A stretch of DNA of 64,000 bases from Balanoglossus misakiensis (GCA_040954595.2 CM082577.2:14136001-14200000), one strand, 5' to 3'. Counted from the stretch's first letter, positions 10,338 through 20,814 are shown. Numbers and translations are program-made. Notes: generated by a model from the sequence alone, not told the origin.

Positions 10338-10915
10338 TGTGATGATGAGGTCATTTTAGTGTGACCTTTACTGGCTAGTAAGATTTCTTTTGTTTTGGGT
10401 GACCAGGTGTTGATGAATATTCATTTGATTGACATGTATAAATACACATGCTACCATGTGGTCAGGTTGCTATTTTTTCGCTGGACACTGTGCCGATAGC
10501 TTCAGTGCTGGGGACTCCATGCTGCTGTTTGGGACCTTTCGCAGGCCGTTTTGTTTGACTTCAAGGACTTCAGAAGTTGTGAGTGCATACACACCACTTG
10601 GACCTAAACCAGACTTTGCTGCTGTTTTGTTTGACTTCGAGTTGTAAGTACACACCACTCGGACTGAAACCAGACTTTCCTGTACGTCGGAAGTCTTTGA
10701 CTTTACTGCATATTTGCTGCTCGTGTGCTTCACGACTGGAGTCCTAGCTGAGTATATGGAGTGCTGTGTGTGTTGCTCAGTTTGGTTCGCATTCATTGTT
10801 TTATGACCTGTTAATCCCTTTTTTGCCTGCAACTTAATTTTGTTAGTATAGCGAATAGCCATTAAATACTTTTTATAAAAGGAAAACCACTGACTTCGCC
10901 CTTTCTGTCATAACA
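10338..10915 (+). repeat. 3' LTR of element 1
   Basis: 578 bp, same ends as the 5' LTR. Differences seen include a few bases around 10459-10475 and one at 10648. Confidence 0.92.
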
Positions 10916-11362
10916 ACAGGCACTGGAATCAAGGCACAACCACATTGATGTGTCAACTGTCTTTTGTTGTCCAACATACATGTACAATGAGTTATTATGA
11001 GTCATGAATCTGCTCAGAGAAAAAAATCAAGGCTAAAACAGCAGCATTGTGATGGTGGTGTAGTTAATAAATGTGATATCAATATAAACGTTAGTAAATT
11101 ATGATATTATGAATATATTTTCTGTGTTGTAGTTAATAAATATGATATCAATATAAATGTTTGTAAATTATGATATAAAAAAAAAAATTCTGTACAAGTT
11201 ATATGTTAGTTAATCAAAACGAAATCGAAGTCTATGAGTTCGTGGATGCGTTTTACACATTTCCTGTTTATATGTACAAACAAATGAATCAGGTATTGAG
11301 CGAGTTCACCAACAAAAATTGAGGAATGTCGACAGAAAAATAAACCAAAAATTGAACAATAA
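10916..11362. repeat. AT-rich flank with a two-copy minisatellite
   Basis: Between element 1 and the tRNA array. Two imperfect copies of a roughly 75-bp AT-rich unit sit at about 11050-11175. From 11288 the sequence becomes array-like (GTATTGAGCGAGTTCACC and GAGGAATGTCGACAG), marking the old edge of the tRNA array. Confidence 0.5.
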
Positions 11363-11434
11363 TACCAGAGCATGGTTTCGATCCATGGACCTCTGTGTTA
11401 TGGGCCCAGCACGCTTCTGCTGTGCCACTCTTCT
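11363..11434 (-). pseudogene. Degenerate tRNA-iMet at array edge
   Basis: 72 nt, anticodon CAT kept. Acceptor strands and D-arm carry several substitutions (5' end AGAAGAG, A-box changes) and a mismatch sits in the anticodon stem. The oldest-looking copy. Confidence 0.75.
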
Positions 11435-12084
11435 GAGATAAGGGCAATCAGGTATTGAGCGAGTTCACCGACAAAAATTGAGGAATGTCGACAGAAAATA
11501 TTCACCAAAACTGAAAATATCAGCAGAGCATGGAATGGTGTCCAGCCAACTCAGCCCGAGAAATTGCAGGTGATCGATGCACGGTTGGTCGTTGCCTGAT
11601 CATCGCAACAGCACGTAACTCAGACAAAAGCTATGACACTGTCAATTTACCTGCCACACAATAACAATGCCCGAAAATAAAATATATATACTATGACACA
11701 AATGAAGCAAAACGTTCACGACAGAGATAGAAATTAAAGGATTGTTGCACTCATTTCAATTTAGTTAAATATTGATAAAAGCAATTTAACTATCTGATAA
11801 TATCACTTCAGATCTCTGGAAGAATGTATATTCGGGAGAAAAGAAACACAAAGTATCAGGTATACTAGAAATTACATTATAAATTTAAACGTGAAGTCAT
11901 ACTATGAGCCTCTGGCATGCAGGTCTTAAAATTCCTCTAGTGGCCATGTTACTTTTTAAAAAAATGACAAAAATCTTTGAAAACAAATATCAAAGACCGT
12001 TTAAAAGTTCAGAGTGGTTGGGTGAAGATGTATATGACATGTGCGACGAAAATATTAGCAGAGCTTCCGCTGCGCCACTCTGCT
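11435..12084 (-). repeat. Array spacer S0 (divergent) plus tRNA stub 12056-12084
   Basis: Divergent version of the 530-bp spacer, preceded by a short array unit and a 3' tRNA scrap at about 11519-11533. Ends in the 29-nt stub. Confidence 0.85.
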
Positions 12085-12171
12085 ACGATAAGGGCGATCA
12101 GGTATTGAGCGAGTTCACTGACAAAAACTGAGGGATGTCAACAGAGAAATACACCAAAAAAGTGAAATTAT

Positions 12172-12243
12172 TAGCAGAGCATGGTTTCGATTCATGGACC
12201 TCTGGGTTATGGGCCCAGCACGCTTCCGCTGCGCCACTCTGCT
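12172..12243 (-). tRNA. tRNA-iMet(CAT) copy 1
   Basis: Paired acceptor; G53 of the T-stem is A (one mismatch); T6 terminator. Confidence 0.85.
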
Positions 12244-12330
12244 ACGATAAGGGCGATCAGGTATTGAGCGAGTTCACTGACAAAAACTGAGGGATGTCAA
12301 ACGAGAAATACACCAAAAAGGTGAAATTAT

Positions 12331-12402
12331 TAGCAGAGCATGGTTTCGATCCATGGACCTCTGGGTTATGGGCCCAGCACGCTTCCGCTGCGCCACTCTG
12401 CT
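12331..12402 (-). tRNA. tRNA-iMet(CAT) copy 2
   Basis: Consensus copy: all stems pair, A and B boxes intact, T5 terminator. Confidence 0.95.
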
Positions 12403-12489
12403 ACGATAAGGGCGATCATGTATTGAGCAACTTCACTGACAAAAACTGAGGGATGTCAACAGAGAAATACACCAAAAAAGTGAAATTAT

Positions 12490-12561
12490 TAGCAGAGCAT
12501 GGTTTTGATCCATGGACCTCTGGGTTATGGGCCCAGCACGCTTCCGCTGCGCCACTCTGTT
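12490..12561 (-). tRNA. tRNA-iMet(CAT) copy 3
   Basis: 5' end AACAGAG (mismatch at pair 2-71) and T-loop ATCAAAA (B-box change); T6. Confidence 0.75.
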
Positions 12562-12650
12562 ACGATAAGGGCGATCAGGTATTGAGCAACTTCACTGACA
12601 AAAACTGAGGAATGTCAACAGAGAAATAAACCCCAAAAAAGTGAAATTAT

Positions 12651-12722
12651 TAGCAGAGCATGGTTTCGATCCATGGACCTCTGGGTTATGGGCCCAGCAC
12701 GCTTCCGCTGCGCCACTCTGCT
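12651..12722 (-). tRNA. tRNA-iMet(CAT) copy 4
   Basis: Consensus copy, T6 terminator. Confidence 0.95.
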
Positions 12723-12811
12723 ACGATAAGGGCGATCAGGTATTGAGCAACTTCACTGACAAAAACTGAGGGATGTCAACAGAGAAATAAACCCCAAAAA
12801 AGTGAAATTAT

Positions 12812-12883
12812 TAGCAGAGCATGGTTTCGATCCATGGACCTCTGGGTTATGGGCCCAGCACGCTTCCGCTGCGCCACTCTGCT
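12812..12883 (-). tRNA. tRNA-iMet(CAT) copy 5
   Basis: Consensus copy, T6 terminator. Confidence 0.95.
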
Positions 12884-12968
12884 ACGATAAAGGCGATCAG
12901 GTATTGAGCAACTCCACTGACAAAAACTGAGGAATGTCAACAGAAAAATACTCCAAAAATGAAATTAA

Positions 12969-13040
12969 TAGTTGAGCATGGTTTCGATCCATGGACCTCT
13001 GGGTTATGGGCCCAGCACGCTTCCGCTGCGCCACTCTGCT
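12969..13040 (-). tRNA. tRNA-iMet(CAT) copy 6, type-B 3' acceptor
   Basis: 3' strand CTCAACT against 5' AGCAGAG (two mismatches); otherwise consensus; T5. Confidence 0.82.
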
Positions 13041-13125
13041 ACGATAAGGGCGATCAGGTATTGAGCAACTTCACTGACAAAAACTGAGGAATGTCAACAG
13101 AAAAATACTCTAAAAATGAAATTAA

Positions 13126-13197
13126 TAGCAGAGCATGGTTTCGATCCATGGACCTCTGGGTTATGGGCCCAGCACGCTTCCGCTGCGCCACTCTGCT
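13126..13197 (-). tRNA. tRNA-iMet(CAT) copy 7
   Basis: Consensus copy, T5 terminator. Confidence 0.95.
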
Positions 13198-13282
13198 ACG
13201 ATAAGGGCGATCAGGTATTGAGCAACTTCACTGACAAAAACTGAGGAATGTCAACAGAAAAATACTCCAAAAATGAAATTAA

Positions 13283-13354
13283 TAGTTGAGCATGGTTTCG
13301 ATCCATGGACCTCCGGGTTATGGGCCCAGCACGCTTCCGCTGCGCCACTCTGCT
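13283..13354 (-). tRNA. tRNA-iMet(CAT) copy 8, type-B 3' acceptor
   Basis: Type-B acceptor (CTCAACT) plus a U:G wobble in the anticodon stem. Confidence 0.8.
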
Positions 13355-13913
13355 ACGATACGGGCATTCAGGTATTGAGCGAGTTCTCCGACTATGAGTG
13401 GTGATCGATTCACGGTTGGTCGTTGCCTGATCATCGCAACAGCCTGTAACTCAGACAAAAGCTATGACACTGTCAATTTACCTGCCGCACAATTACAATG
13501 CCCGAAAATAAAATATATATACAATGACACAAAAGAAGCAAAACGTTCGCGTCAGAGATAGAAAATAAAGGATTGTTGAATTCATTTAAATTTAGTTAAA
13601 TATTGATAAAAACAATTTAACTATCTGATAATATCACTTCAGACCTCTGGAAGAATGTATATTCGGGAGAAAAGAAACACAAAGTATCATGTATACTAGA
13701 AATTGCATTATAAATTTAAACGTGAAGTCATACAATGAGCCTCTGGCATGCAACTCTTAAAAATCCTCCAGTGGCCATGTTAGTTTTGAAAAAAGGCAAA
13801 CATCTTTGAAAAAAAATATCAAAGACCGTTTAAAAGTTCAGAGTGGTTGGGTGAAGATGTATATGACATGTGCGACGAAAATATTAGCAGAGCTTCCGCT
13901 GCGCCACTCTGCT
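13355..13913 (-). repeat. Array spacer S1 plus tRNA stub 13885-13913
   Basis: 530-bp spacer. On the - strand it holds a 17-codon open frame starting MATGG. It ends in a 29-nt stub consisting of the acceptor stem closed directly on the D-arm. Confidence 0.9.
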
Positions 13914-13998
13914 ACGATAAGGGCGATCAGGTATTGAGCGAGTTCACTGACAAAAACTGAGGAATGTCAACAGAAAAATACTCCAAAAATGAAATTAA

Positions 13999-14070
13999 TA
14001 GCAGAGCATGGTTTCGATCCATGGACCTCTGGGTTATGGGCCCAGCACGCTTCCGCTGCGCCACTCTGCT
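13999..14070 (-). tRNA. tRNA-iMet(CAT) copy 9
   Basis: Consensus copy, T5 terminator. Confidence 0.95.
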
Positions 14071-14157
14071 ACGATAAGGGCGATCATGTATTGATCAACT
14101 TCACTGACAAAAACTGAGGGATGTCAACAGAGAAATACACCAAAAAAGTGAAATTAT

Positions 14158-14229
14158 TAGCAGAGCATGGTTTTGATCCATGGACCTCTGGGTTATGGGC
14201 CCAGCACGCTTCCGCTGCGCCACTCTGCT
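14158..14229 (-). tRNA. tRNA-iMet(CAT) copy 10
   Basis: T-loop G57 to A (ATCAAAA), stems paired, T6. Confidence 0.85.
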
Positions 14230-14318
14230 ACGATAAGGGCGATCAGGTATTGAGCAACTTCACTGACAAAAACTGAGGGATGTCAACAGAGAAATAAACC
14301 CCAAAAAAGTGAAATTAT

Positions 14319-14390
14319 TAGCAGAGCATGGTTTCGATCCATGGACCTCTGGGTTATGGGCCCAGCACGCTTCCGCTGCGCCACTCTGCT
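14319..14390 (-). tRNA. tRNA-iMet(CAT) copy 11
   Basis: Consensus copy, T6 terminator. Confidence 0.95.
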
Positions 14391-14475
14391 ACGATAAAGG
14401 CGATCAGGTATTGAGCAACTCCACTGACAAAAACTGAGGAATGTCAACAGAAAAATACTCCAAAAATGAAATTAA

Positions 14476-14547
14476 TAGTTGAGCATTGTTTCGATCCATG
14501 GACCTCTGGGTTATGGGCCCAGCACGCTTCCGCTGCGCCACTCTGCT
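14476..14547 (-). tRNA. tRNA-iMet(CAT) copy 12, type-B 3' acceptor
   Basis: Type-B acceptor and one T-stem mismatch (CAATG). Confidence 0.75.
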
Positions 14548-14632
14548 ACGATAAGGGCGATCAGGTATTGAGCAACTTCACTGACAAAAACTGAGGAATG
14601 TCAACAGAAAAATACTCCAAAAATGAAATTAA

Positions 14633-14704
14633 TAGTTGAGCATGGTTTCGATCCATGGACCTCTGGGTTATGGGCCCAGCAGGCTTCCGCTGCGCCACTC
14701 TGCT
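14633..14704 (-). tRNA. tRNA-iMet(CAT) copy 13, type-B 3' acceptor
   Basis: Type-B acceptor and one D-stem mismatch (GCCT). Confidence 0.75.
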
Positions 14705-14791
14705 ACGATAAGGGCGATCAGGTATTGAGCGAGTTCACTGACAAAAACTGAGGAATGTCAACAGAGAAATACACCAAAAAAGTGAAATTAT

Positions 14792-14863
14792 TAGCAGAGC
14801 ATGGTTTCGATCCATGGACCTCTGGGTTATGGGCCCAGCACGCTTCCGCTGCGCCACTCTGCT
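14792..14863 (-). tRNA. tRNA-iMet(CAT) copy 14
   Basis: Consensus copy, T6 terminator. Confidence 0.95.
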
Positions 14864-14948
14864 ACGATAAGGGCGATCAGGTATTGAGCAACTTCACTGA
14901 CAAAAACTGAGGAATGTCAACAGAAAAATACTCCAAAAATGAAATTAA

Positions 14949-15020
14949 TAGTTGAGCATGGTTTCGATCCATGGACCTCTGGGTTATGGGCCCAGCACGC
15001 TTCCGCTGCGCCACTCTGCT
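14949..15020 (-). tRNA. tRNA-iMet(CAT) copy 15, type-B 3' acceptor
   Basis: Consensus except for the type-B acceptor; T5. Confidence 0.82.
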
Positions 15021-15579
15021 ACGATACGGGCATTCAGGTTTTGAGCGAGTTCTCCGACTATGAGTAGTGTTCGATTCACGGTTGGTCGTTGCCTGATCAT
15101 CACAACAGACTGTAACTCAGACAAAAGCTATGACACTGTCAATTTACCTGCCGCACAATTACAATGCCCGAAAATAAAATATATATACAATGACACAAAA
15201 GAAGCAAAACGTTCGCGTCAGAGATAGAAAATAAAGGATTGTTGAATTCATTTAAATTTAGTTAAATATTGATAAAAACAATTTAACTATCTGATAATAT
15301 CACTTCAGACCTCTGGAAGAATGTATATTCGGGAGAAAAGAAACACAAAGTATCATGTATACTAGAAATTGCATTATAAATTTAAACGTGAAGTCATACA
15401 ATGAGCCTCTGGCATGCAACTCTTAAAAATCCTCCAGTGGCCATGTTAGTTTTGAAAAAAGGCAAACATCTTTGAAAAAAAATATCAAAGACCGTTTAAA
15501 AGTTCAGAGTGGTTGGGTGAAGATGTATATGACATGTGCGACGAAAATATTATCAGAGCTTTCGCTGCGCCACTCTGCT
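15021..15579 (-). repeat. Array spacer S2 plus tRNA stub 15551-15579
   Basis: 530 bp, near identical to S1; the stub carries two substitutions. Confidence 0.9.
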
Positions 15580-15664
15580 ACGATAAGGGCGATCAGGTAT
15601 TGAGCGAGTTCACTGACAAAAACTGAGGAATGTCAACAGAAAAATACTCCAAAAATGAAATTAA

Positions 15665-15736
15665 TAGCAGAGCATGGTTTCGATCCATGGACCTCTGGGT
15701 TATGGGCCCAGCACGCTTCCGCTGCGCCACTCTGCT
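15665..15736 (-). tRNA. tRNA-iMet(CAT) copy 16
   Basis: Consensus copy, T5 terminator. Confidence 0.95.
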
Positions 15737-15823
15737 ACGATAAGGGCGATCATGTATTGAGCAACTTCACTGACAAAAACTGAGGGATGTCAACAGAGAA
15801 ATACACCAAAAAAGTGAAATTAT

Positions 15824-15895
15824 TAGCAGAGCATGGTTTTGATCCATGGACCTCTGGGTTATGGGCCCAGCACGCTTCCGCTGCGCCACTCTGCT
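15824..15895 (-). tRNA. tRNA-iMet(CAT) copy 17
   Basis: T-loop G57 to A, stems paired, T6. Confidence 0.85.
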
Positions 15896-16454
15896 ACGAT
15901 ACGGGCATTCAGGTATTGAACGAGTTCTCCGACTATGAGTGGTGTTCGATTCACGGTTGGTCGTTGCCTGATCATCACAACAGACTGTAACTCAGACAAA
16001 AGCTATGACACTGTCAATTTACCTGCCGCACAATTACAATGCCCGAAAATAAAATATATATACAATGACACAAAAGAAGCAAAACGTTCGCGTCAGAGAT
16101 AGAAAATAAAGGATTGTTGAATTCATTTAAATTTAGTTAAATATTGATAAAAACAATTTAACTATCTGATAATATCACTTCAGACCTCTGGAAGAATGTA
16201 TATTCGGGAGAAAAGAAACACAAAGTATCATGTATACTAGAAATTGCATTATAAATTTAAACGTGAAGTCATACAATGAGCCTCCGGCATGCAACTCTTA
16301 AAAATCCTCCAGTGGCCATGTTAGTTTTGAAAAAAGGCAAACATCTTTGAAAAAAAATATCAAAGACCGTTTAAAAGTTCAGAGTGGTTGGGTGAAGATG
16401 TATATGACATGTGCGACGAAAATGTTAGCAGAGCTTCCGCTGCGCCTCTCTGCT
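15896..16454 (-). repeat. Array spacer S3 plus tRNA stub 16426-16454
   Basis: 530 bp; block of only two genes to its left. The stub has one A-box-side substitution. Confidence 0.9.
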
Positions 16455-16539
16455 ACGATAAGGGCGATCAGGTATTGAGCGAGTTCACTGACAAAAACTG
16501 AGGAATGTCAACAGAAAAATACTCCAAAAATGAAATTAA

Positions 16540-16611
16540 TAGTTGAGCATGGTTTCGATCCATGGACCTCTGGGTTATGGGCCCAGCAGGCTTCCTCTGC
16601 GCCACTCTGCC
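16540..16611 (-). pseudogene. tRNA-iMet copy 18, damaged
   Basis: Type-B acceptor, 5' G in place of A1, D-stem and D-loop changes; CAT kept. Unlikely to be functional. Confidence 0.75.
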
Positions 16612-16696
16612 ACGATAAGGGCGATCAGGTATTGAGCGAGTTCACTGACAAAAACTGAGGAATGTCAACAGAAAAATACTCCAAAAATGAAATTAA

Positions 16697-16768
16697 TAGT
16701 TGAGCATTGTTTCGATCCATGGACCTCTGGGTTATGGGCCCAGCACGCTTCCGCTGCGCCACTCTGCT
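16697..16768 (-). tRNA. tRNA-iMet(CAT) copy 19, type-B 3' acceptor
   Basis: Type-B acceptor and a T-stem mismatch, as in copy 12. Confidence 0.75.
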
Positions 16769-16853
16769 ACGATAAGGGCGATCATGTATTGATCAACTTC
16801 ACTGACAAAAACTGAGGAATGTCAACAGAAAAATACTCCAAAAATGAAATTAA

Positions 16854-16925
16854 TAGTTGAGCATGGTTTCGATCCATGGACCTCTGGGTTATGGGCCCAG
16901 CACGCTTCCGCTGCGCCACTCTGCT
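16854..16925 (-). tRNA. tRNA-iMet(CAT) copy 20, type-B 3' acceptor
   Basis: Consensus except for the type-B acceptor; T5. Confidence 0.82.
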
Positions 16926-17484
16926 ACGATACGGGCATTCAGGTTTTGAGCGAGTTCTCCGACTATGAGTGGTGATCGATTCACGGTTGGTCGTTGCCTG
17001 ATCATCGCAACAGACTGTAACTCAGACTAAAGCTATGACACTGTCAATTTACCTGCCGCACAATTACAATGCCCGAAAATAAAATATATATACAATGACA
17101 CAAAAGAAGCAAAACGTTCGCGTCAGAGATAGAAAATAAAGGATTGTTGAATTCATTTAAATTTAGTTAAATATTGATTAAAACAATTTAACTATCTGAT
17201 AATATCACTTCAGACCTCTGGAAGAATGTATATTCGGGAGAAAAGAAACACAAAGTATCATGTATACTAGAAATTGCATTATAAATTTAAACGTGAAGTC
17301 ATACAATGAGCCTCTGGCATGCAACTCTTAAAAATCCTCCAGTGGCCATGTTAGTTTTGAAAAAAGGCAAAAATCTTTGAAAAAAACTATCAAAGACCGT
17401 TTAAAAATTCAGAGTGGTTGGGTGAAGATGTATATGACATGTGCGACGAAAATATTAGCAGAGCTTCCGCTGCGCCACTCTGCT
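16926..17484 (-). repeat. Array spacer S4 plus tRNA stub 17456-17484
   Basis: 530 bp. Its stub opens the block later repeated at 23230. Confidence 0.9.
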
Positions 17485-17571
17485 ATGATAAGGGCGATCA
17501 GGTATTGAGCGAGTTCACTGACAAAAACTGAGGGATGTCAACAGAGAAATACACCAAAAAAGTGAAATTAT

Positions 17572-17643
17572 TAGCAGAGCATGGTTTCGATCCATGGACC
17601 TCTGGGTTATGGGCCCAGCACGCTTCCGCTGCGCCACTCTGCT
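17572..17643 (-). tRNA. tRNA-iMet(CAT) copy 21
   Basis: Consensus copy, T6 terminator. Confidence 0.95.
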
Positions 17644-17729
17644 ACGATAAGGGCGATCAGGTATTGAGCAACTTCACTGACAAAAACTGAGGAATGTCAA
17701 CAGAAAAATACTCCAAAAAGTGAAATTAT

Positions 17730-17801
17730 TAGCAGAGCATGGTTTCGATCCATGGACCTCTGGGTTATGGGCCCAGCACGGTTCGGCTGCGCCACTCTGC
17801 T
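17730..17801 (-). tRNA. tRNA-iMet(CAT) copy 22
   Basis: D-loop G18 to C and D-stem G22 to C; acceptor paired; T5. Confidence 0.8.
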
Positions 17802-17886
17802 ACGATAAGGGCGATCAGGTATTGAGCAACTTCACTGACAAAAACTGAGGAATGTCAACAGAAAAATATTCCAAAAATGAAATTAA

Positions 17887-17958
17887 TAGCAGAGCATGGT
17901 TTCGATCCATGGACCTCTGGGTTATGGGCCCAGCACGCTTCCGCTGCGCCACTCTGCT
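17887..17958 (-). tRNA. tRNA-iMet(CAT) copy 23
   Basis: Consensus copy, T5 terminator. Confidence 0.95.
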
Positions 17959-18045
17959 ACGATAAGGGCGATCAGGTATTGAGCAACTTCACTGACAAAA
18001 ACTGAGGAACGTCAACAGAAAAATACTCCAAAATAGGGAAATTAT

Positions 18046-18117
18046 TAGCAGAGCATGGTTTCGATCCATGGACCTCTGGGTTATGGGCCCAGCACGCTTC
18101 CGCTGCGCCACTCTGCT
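18046..18117 (-). tRNA. tRNA-iMet(CAT) copy 24
   Basis: Consensus copy with a shorter T4 terminator. Confidence 0.94.
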
Positions 18118-18202
18118 ACGATAAGGGCGATCAGGTATTGAGCAACTTCACTGACAAAAACTGAGGGATGTCAACAGAGAAATAAACAAAAAGTGAAATT
18201 AT

Positions 18203-18274
18203 TAGCAGAGCATGGTTTCGATCCATGGACCTCTTGGTTATGGGCCCTGCACGCTTCGGCTGCGCCACTCTGCT
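18203..18274 (-). tRNA. tRNA-iMet(CAT) copy 25
   Basis: Two anticodon-stem mismatches and D-loop G18 to C; probably weak. Confidence 0.7.
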
Positions 18275-18361
18275 ACGATAAGGGCGATCAGGTATTGAGC
18301 AACTTCACTGACAAAAACTGAGGAATGTCAACAGAAAAATACTCCAAAATAGGGAAATTAT

Positions 18362-18433
18362 TAGCAGAGCATGGTTTCGATCCATGGACCTCTGGGTTAT
18401 GGGCCCTGCACGCTTCGGCTGCGCCACTCTGCT
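18362..18433 (-). tRNA. tRNA-iMet(CAT) copy 26
   Basis: Anticodon-stem mismatch (A28) and G18 to C; T4. Confidence 0.75.
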
Positions 18434-18520
18434 ACGATAAGGGCGATCAGGTATTGAGCAACTTCACTGACAAAAACTGAGGAATGTCAACAGAAAAATA
18501 CTCCAAAATAGGGAAATTAT

Positions 18521-18592
18521 TAGCAGAGCATGGTTTCGATCCATGGACCTCTGGGTTATTGGCCCAGCACGCTTCCGCAGCGCCACTCTGCT
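18521..18592 (-). tRNA. tRNA-iMet copy 27, anticodon AAT
   Basis: The loop reads CCAATAA, so the anticodon is AAT rather than CAT; A14 is T; acceptor paired; T4. Confidence 0.78.
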
Positions 18593-19151
18593 ACGATACG
18601 GGCATTCAGGTTTTGAGCGAGTTCTCCGACTATGAGTGGTGATCGATTCACGGTTGGTCGTTGCCTGATCATCGCAACAGACTGTAACTCAGACAAAAGC
18701 TATGACACTGTCAATTTACCTGCCGCACAATTACAATGCCCGAAAATAAAATATATATACAATGACACAAAAGAAGCAAAACGTTCGCGTCAGAGATAGA
18801 AAATAAAGGATTGTTGAATTCATTTAAATTTAGTTAAATATTGATAAAAACAATTTAACTATCTGATAATATCACTTCAGACCTCTGGAAGAATGTATAT
18901 TCGGGAGAAAAGAAACACAAAGTATCATGTATACTAGAAATTGCATTATAAATTTAAACGTGAAGTCATACAATGAGCCTCTGGCATGCAACTCTTAAAA
19001 ATCCTCCAGTGGCCATGTTAGTTTTGAAAAAAGGCAAAAATCTTTGAAAAAAACTATCAAAGACCGTTTAAAAGTTCAGAGTGGTTGGGTGAAGATGTAT
19101 ATGACATGTGCGACGAAAATATTAGCAGAGCTTCCGCTGCGCCACTCTGCT
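18593..19151 (-). repeat. Array spacer S5 plus tRNA stub 19123-19151
   Basis: 530 bp; counterpart of S8 in the duplicated block. Confidence 0.9.
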
Positions 19152-19238
19152 ACGATAACGGCGATCAGGTCTTGAGCGAGTTCATTGACAAAAACTGAGG
19201 GATGTCAACAGAGAAATACACCAAAAAAGTAATATTAT

Positions 19239-19310
19239 TAGCTGAGCATGGTTTCGATCCATGGACCTCTGGGTTATGGGCACAGCACGCTTCCGCTGCG
19301 CCACTCTGCT
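19239..19310 (-). tRNA. tRNA-iMet(CAT) copy 28, CTCAGCT acceptor
   Basis: One acceptor mismatch and G30 to T in the initiator G:C triplet; T6. Confidence 0.75.
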
Positions 19311-19395
19311 ACGATAAGGGCGATCAGGTATTGAGCAACTTCACTGACAAAAACTGAGGAATGTCAACAGAAAAATATTCCAAAAATGAAATTAA

Positions 19396-19467
19396 TAGCA
19401 GAGCATGGTTTCGATCCATCGACCTCTGGGTTATGGGCCCAGCACGCTTCCGCTGCGCCACTCTGCT
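19396..19467 (-). tRNA. tRNA-iMet(CAT) copy 29
   Basis: T-stem 49 is G (as in vertebrate iMet) without its 65 partner; T5. Confidence 0.85.
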
Positions 19468-19553
19468 ACGATAAGGGCGATCAGGTATTGAGCAACTTCA
19501 CTGACAAAAACTGAGGAATGTCAACAGAAAAATACTCCAAAAAGTGAAATTAT

Positions 19554-19625
19554 TAGCAGAGCATGGTTTCGATCCATGGACCTCTGGGTTATGGGCCCAG
19601 CACGCTTCGGCTGCGCCACTCTGCT
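19554..19625 (-). tRNA. tRNA-iMet(CAT) copy 30
   Basis: D-loop G18 to C; stems paired; T5. Confidence 0.83.
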
Positions 19626-19710
19626 ACGATAAGGGCGATCAGGTATTGAGCAACTTCACTGACAAAAACTGAGGAATGTCAACTGAAAAATACTCCCAAA
19701 ATGAAATTAA

Positions 19711-19782
19711 TAGCAGAGCATGGTTTCGATCCATGGACCTCTGGGTTATTGGCCCAGCACGCTTCCGCTGCGCCACTCTGCT
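19711..19782 (-). tRNA. tRNA-iMet copy 31, anticodon AAT
   Basis: All stems pair; only the anticodon (AAT) departs from consensus; T4. Confidence 0.82.
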
Positions 19783-19867
19783 ACGATAAGGGCGATCAGG
19801 TATTGAGCAACTTCACTGACAAAAACTGAGGAATGTCAACAGAAAAATACTCCAAAAATGAAATTAA

Positions 19868-19939
19868 TAGTTGAGCATGGTTTCGATCCATGGACCTCTG
19901 GGTTATGGGCCCAGCAGGCTTCCGCTGCGCCACTCTGCT
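19868..19939 (-). tRNA. tRNA-iMet(CAT) copy 32, type-B 3' acceptor
   Basis: Type-B acceptor and D-stem mismatch. Confidence 0.75.
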
Positions 19940-20024
19940 ACGATAAGGGCGATCAGGTATTGAGCAACTTCACTGACAAAAACTGAGGAATGTCAACAGA
20001 AAAATACTCCAAAAATGAAATTAA

Positions 20025-20096
20025 TAGTTGAGCATGGTTTCGATCCATGGACCTCTGGGTTATGGGCCCAGCACGCTTCCGCTGCGCCACTCTGCT
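20025..20096 (-). tRNA. tRNA-iMet(CAT) copy 33, type-B 3' acceptor
   Basis: Consensus except for the type-B acceptor. Confidence 0.82.
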
Positions 20097-20655
20097 ACGA
20101 TACGGGCATTCAGGTTTTGAGCGAGTTCTCCGACTATGAGTGGTGTTCGATTCACGGTTGGTCGTTGCCTGATCATCACAACAGACTGTAACTCAGACAA
20201 AAGCTATGACACTGTCAATTTACCTGCCGCACAATTACAATGCCCGAAAATAAAATATATATACAATGACACAAAAGAAGCAAAAAGTTCGCGTCAGAGA
20301 TAGAAAATAAAGGATTGTTGAATTCATTTAAATTTAGTTAAATATTGATAAAAACAATTTAACTATCTGATAATATCACTTCAGACCTCTGGAAGAATGT
20401 ATATTCGGGAGAAAAGAAACACAAAGTATCATGTATACTAGAAATTGCATTATAAATTTAAACGTGAAGTCATACAATGAGCCTCTGGCATGCAACTCTT
20501 AAAAATCCTCCAGTGGCCATGTTAGTTTTGAAAAAAGGCAAACATCTTTGAATAAAACAATCAAAGACCGTTTAAAAGTTCAGAGTGGTTGGGTGAAGAT
20601 GTATATGACATGTGCGACGAAAATATTAGCAGAGCTTCCGCTGCGCCACTCTGCT
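20097..20655 (-). repeat. Array spacer S6 plus tRNA stub 20627-20655
   Basis: 530 bp, sharing private variants with S9. Confidence 0.9.
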
Positions 20656-20742
20656 ACGATAAGGGTGATCAGGTATTGAGCGAGTTCACTGACAAAAACT
20701 GAGGGATGTCAACAGAGAAATACACCAAAAAAGTGAAATTAT

Positions 20743-20814
20743 TAGCAGAGCATGGTTTCGATCCATGGACCTCTGGGTTATGGGCCCAGCACGCTTCCGC
20801 TGCGCCACTCTGCT
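20743..20814 (-). tRNA. tRNA-iMet(CAT) copy 34
   Basis: Consensus copy, T6 terminator. Confidence 0.95.

Larger units (their letters stand above)
4884..10915 (+). mobile_element. Gmr1-type Ty3/gypsy LTR retrotransposon, full length (element 1)
   Basis: Two 578-bp LTRs (4884-5461 and 10338-10915) starting TGTGATG and ending ATAACA bracket gag-protease and pol. The flanks carry a 4-bp target duplication ACAG (4880-4883 and 10916-10919). A primer site TGGGGGCTCGTCCGGGA at 5467 matches the 3' end of tRNA-Pro, and a long G run at 10328-10337 serves as polypurine tract. The pol order is protease, integrase, RT, RNase H; integrase before RT defines the Gmr1 group within Ty3/gypsy. The LTRs differ at only a handful of sites, so the insertion is young, but the copy has a reading-frame break and altered RT residues. 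Confidence 0.93.
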
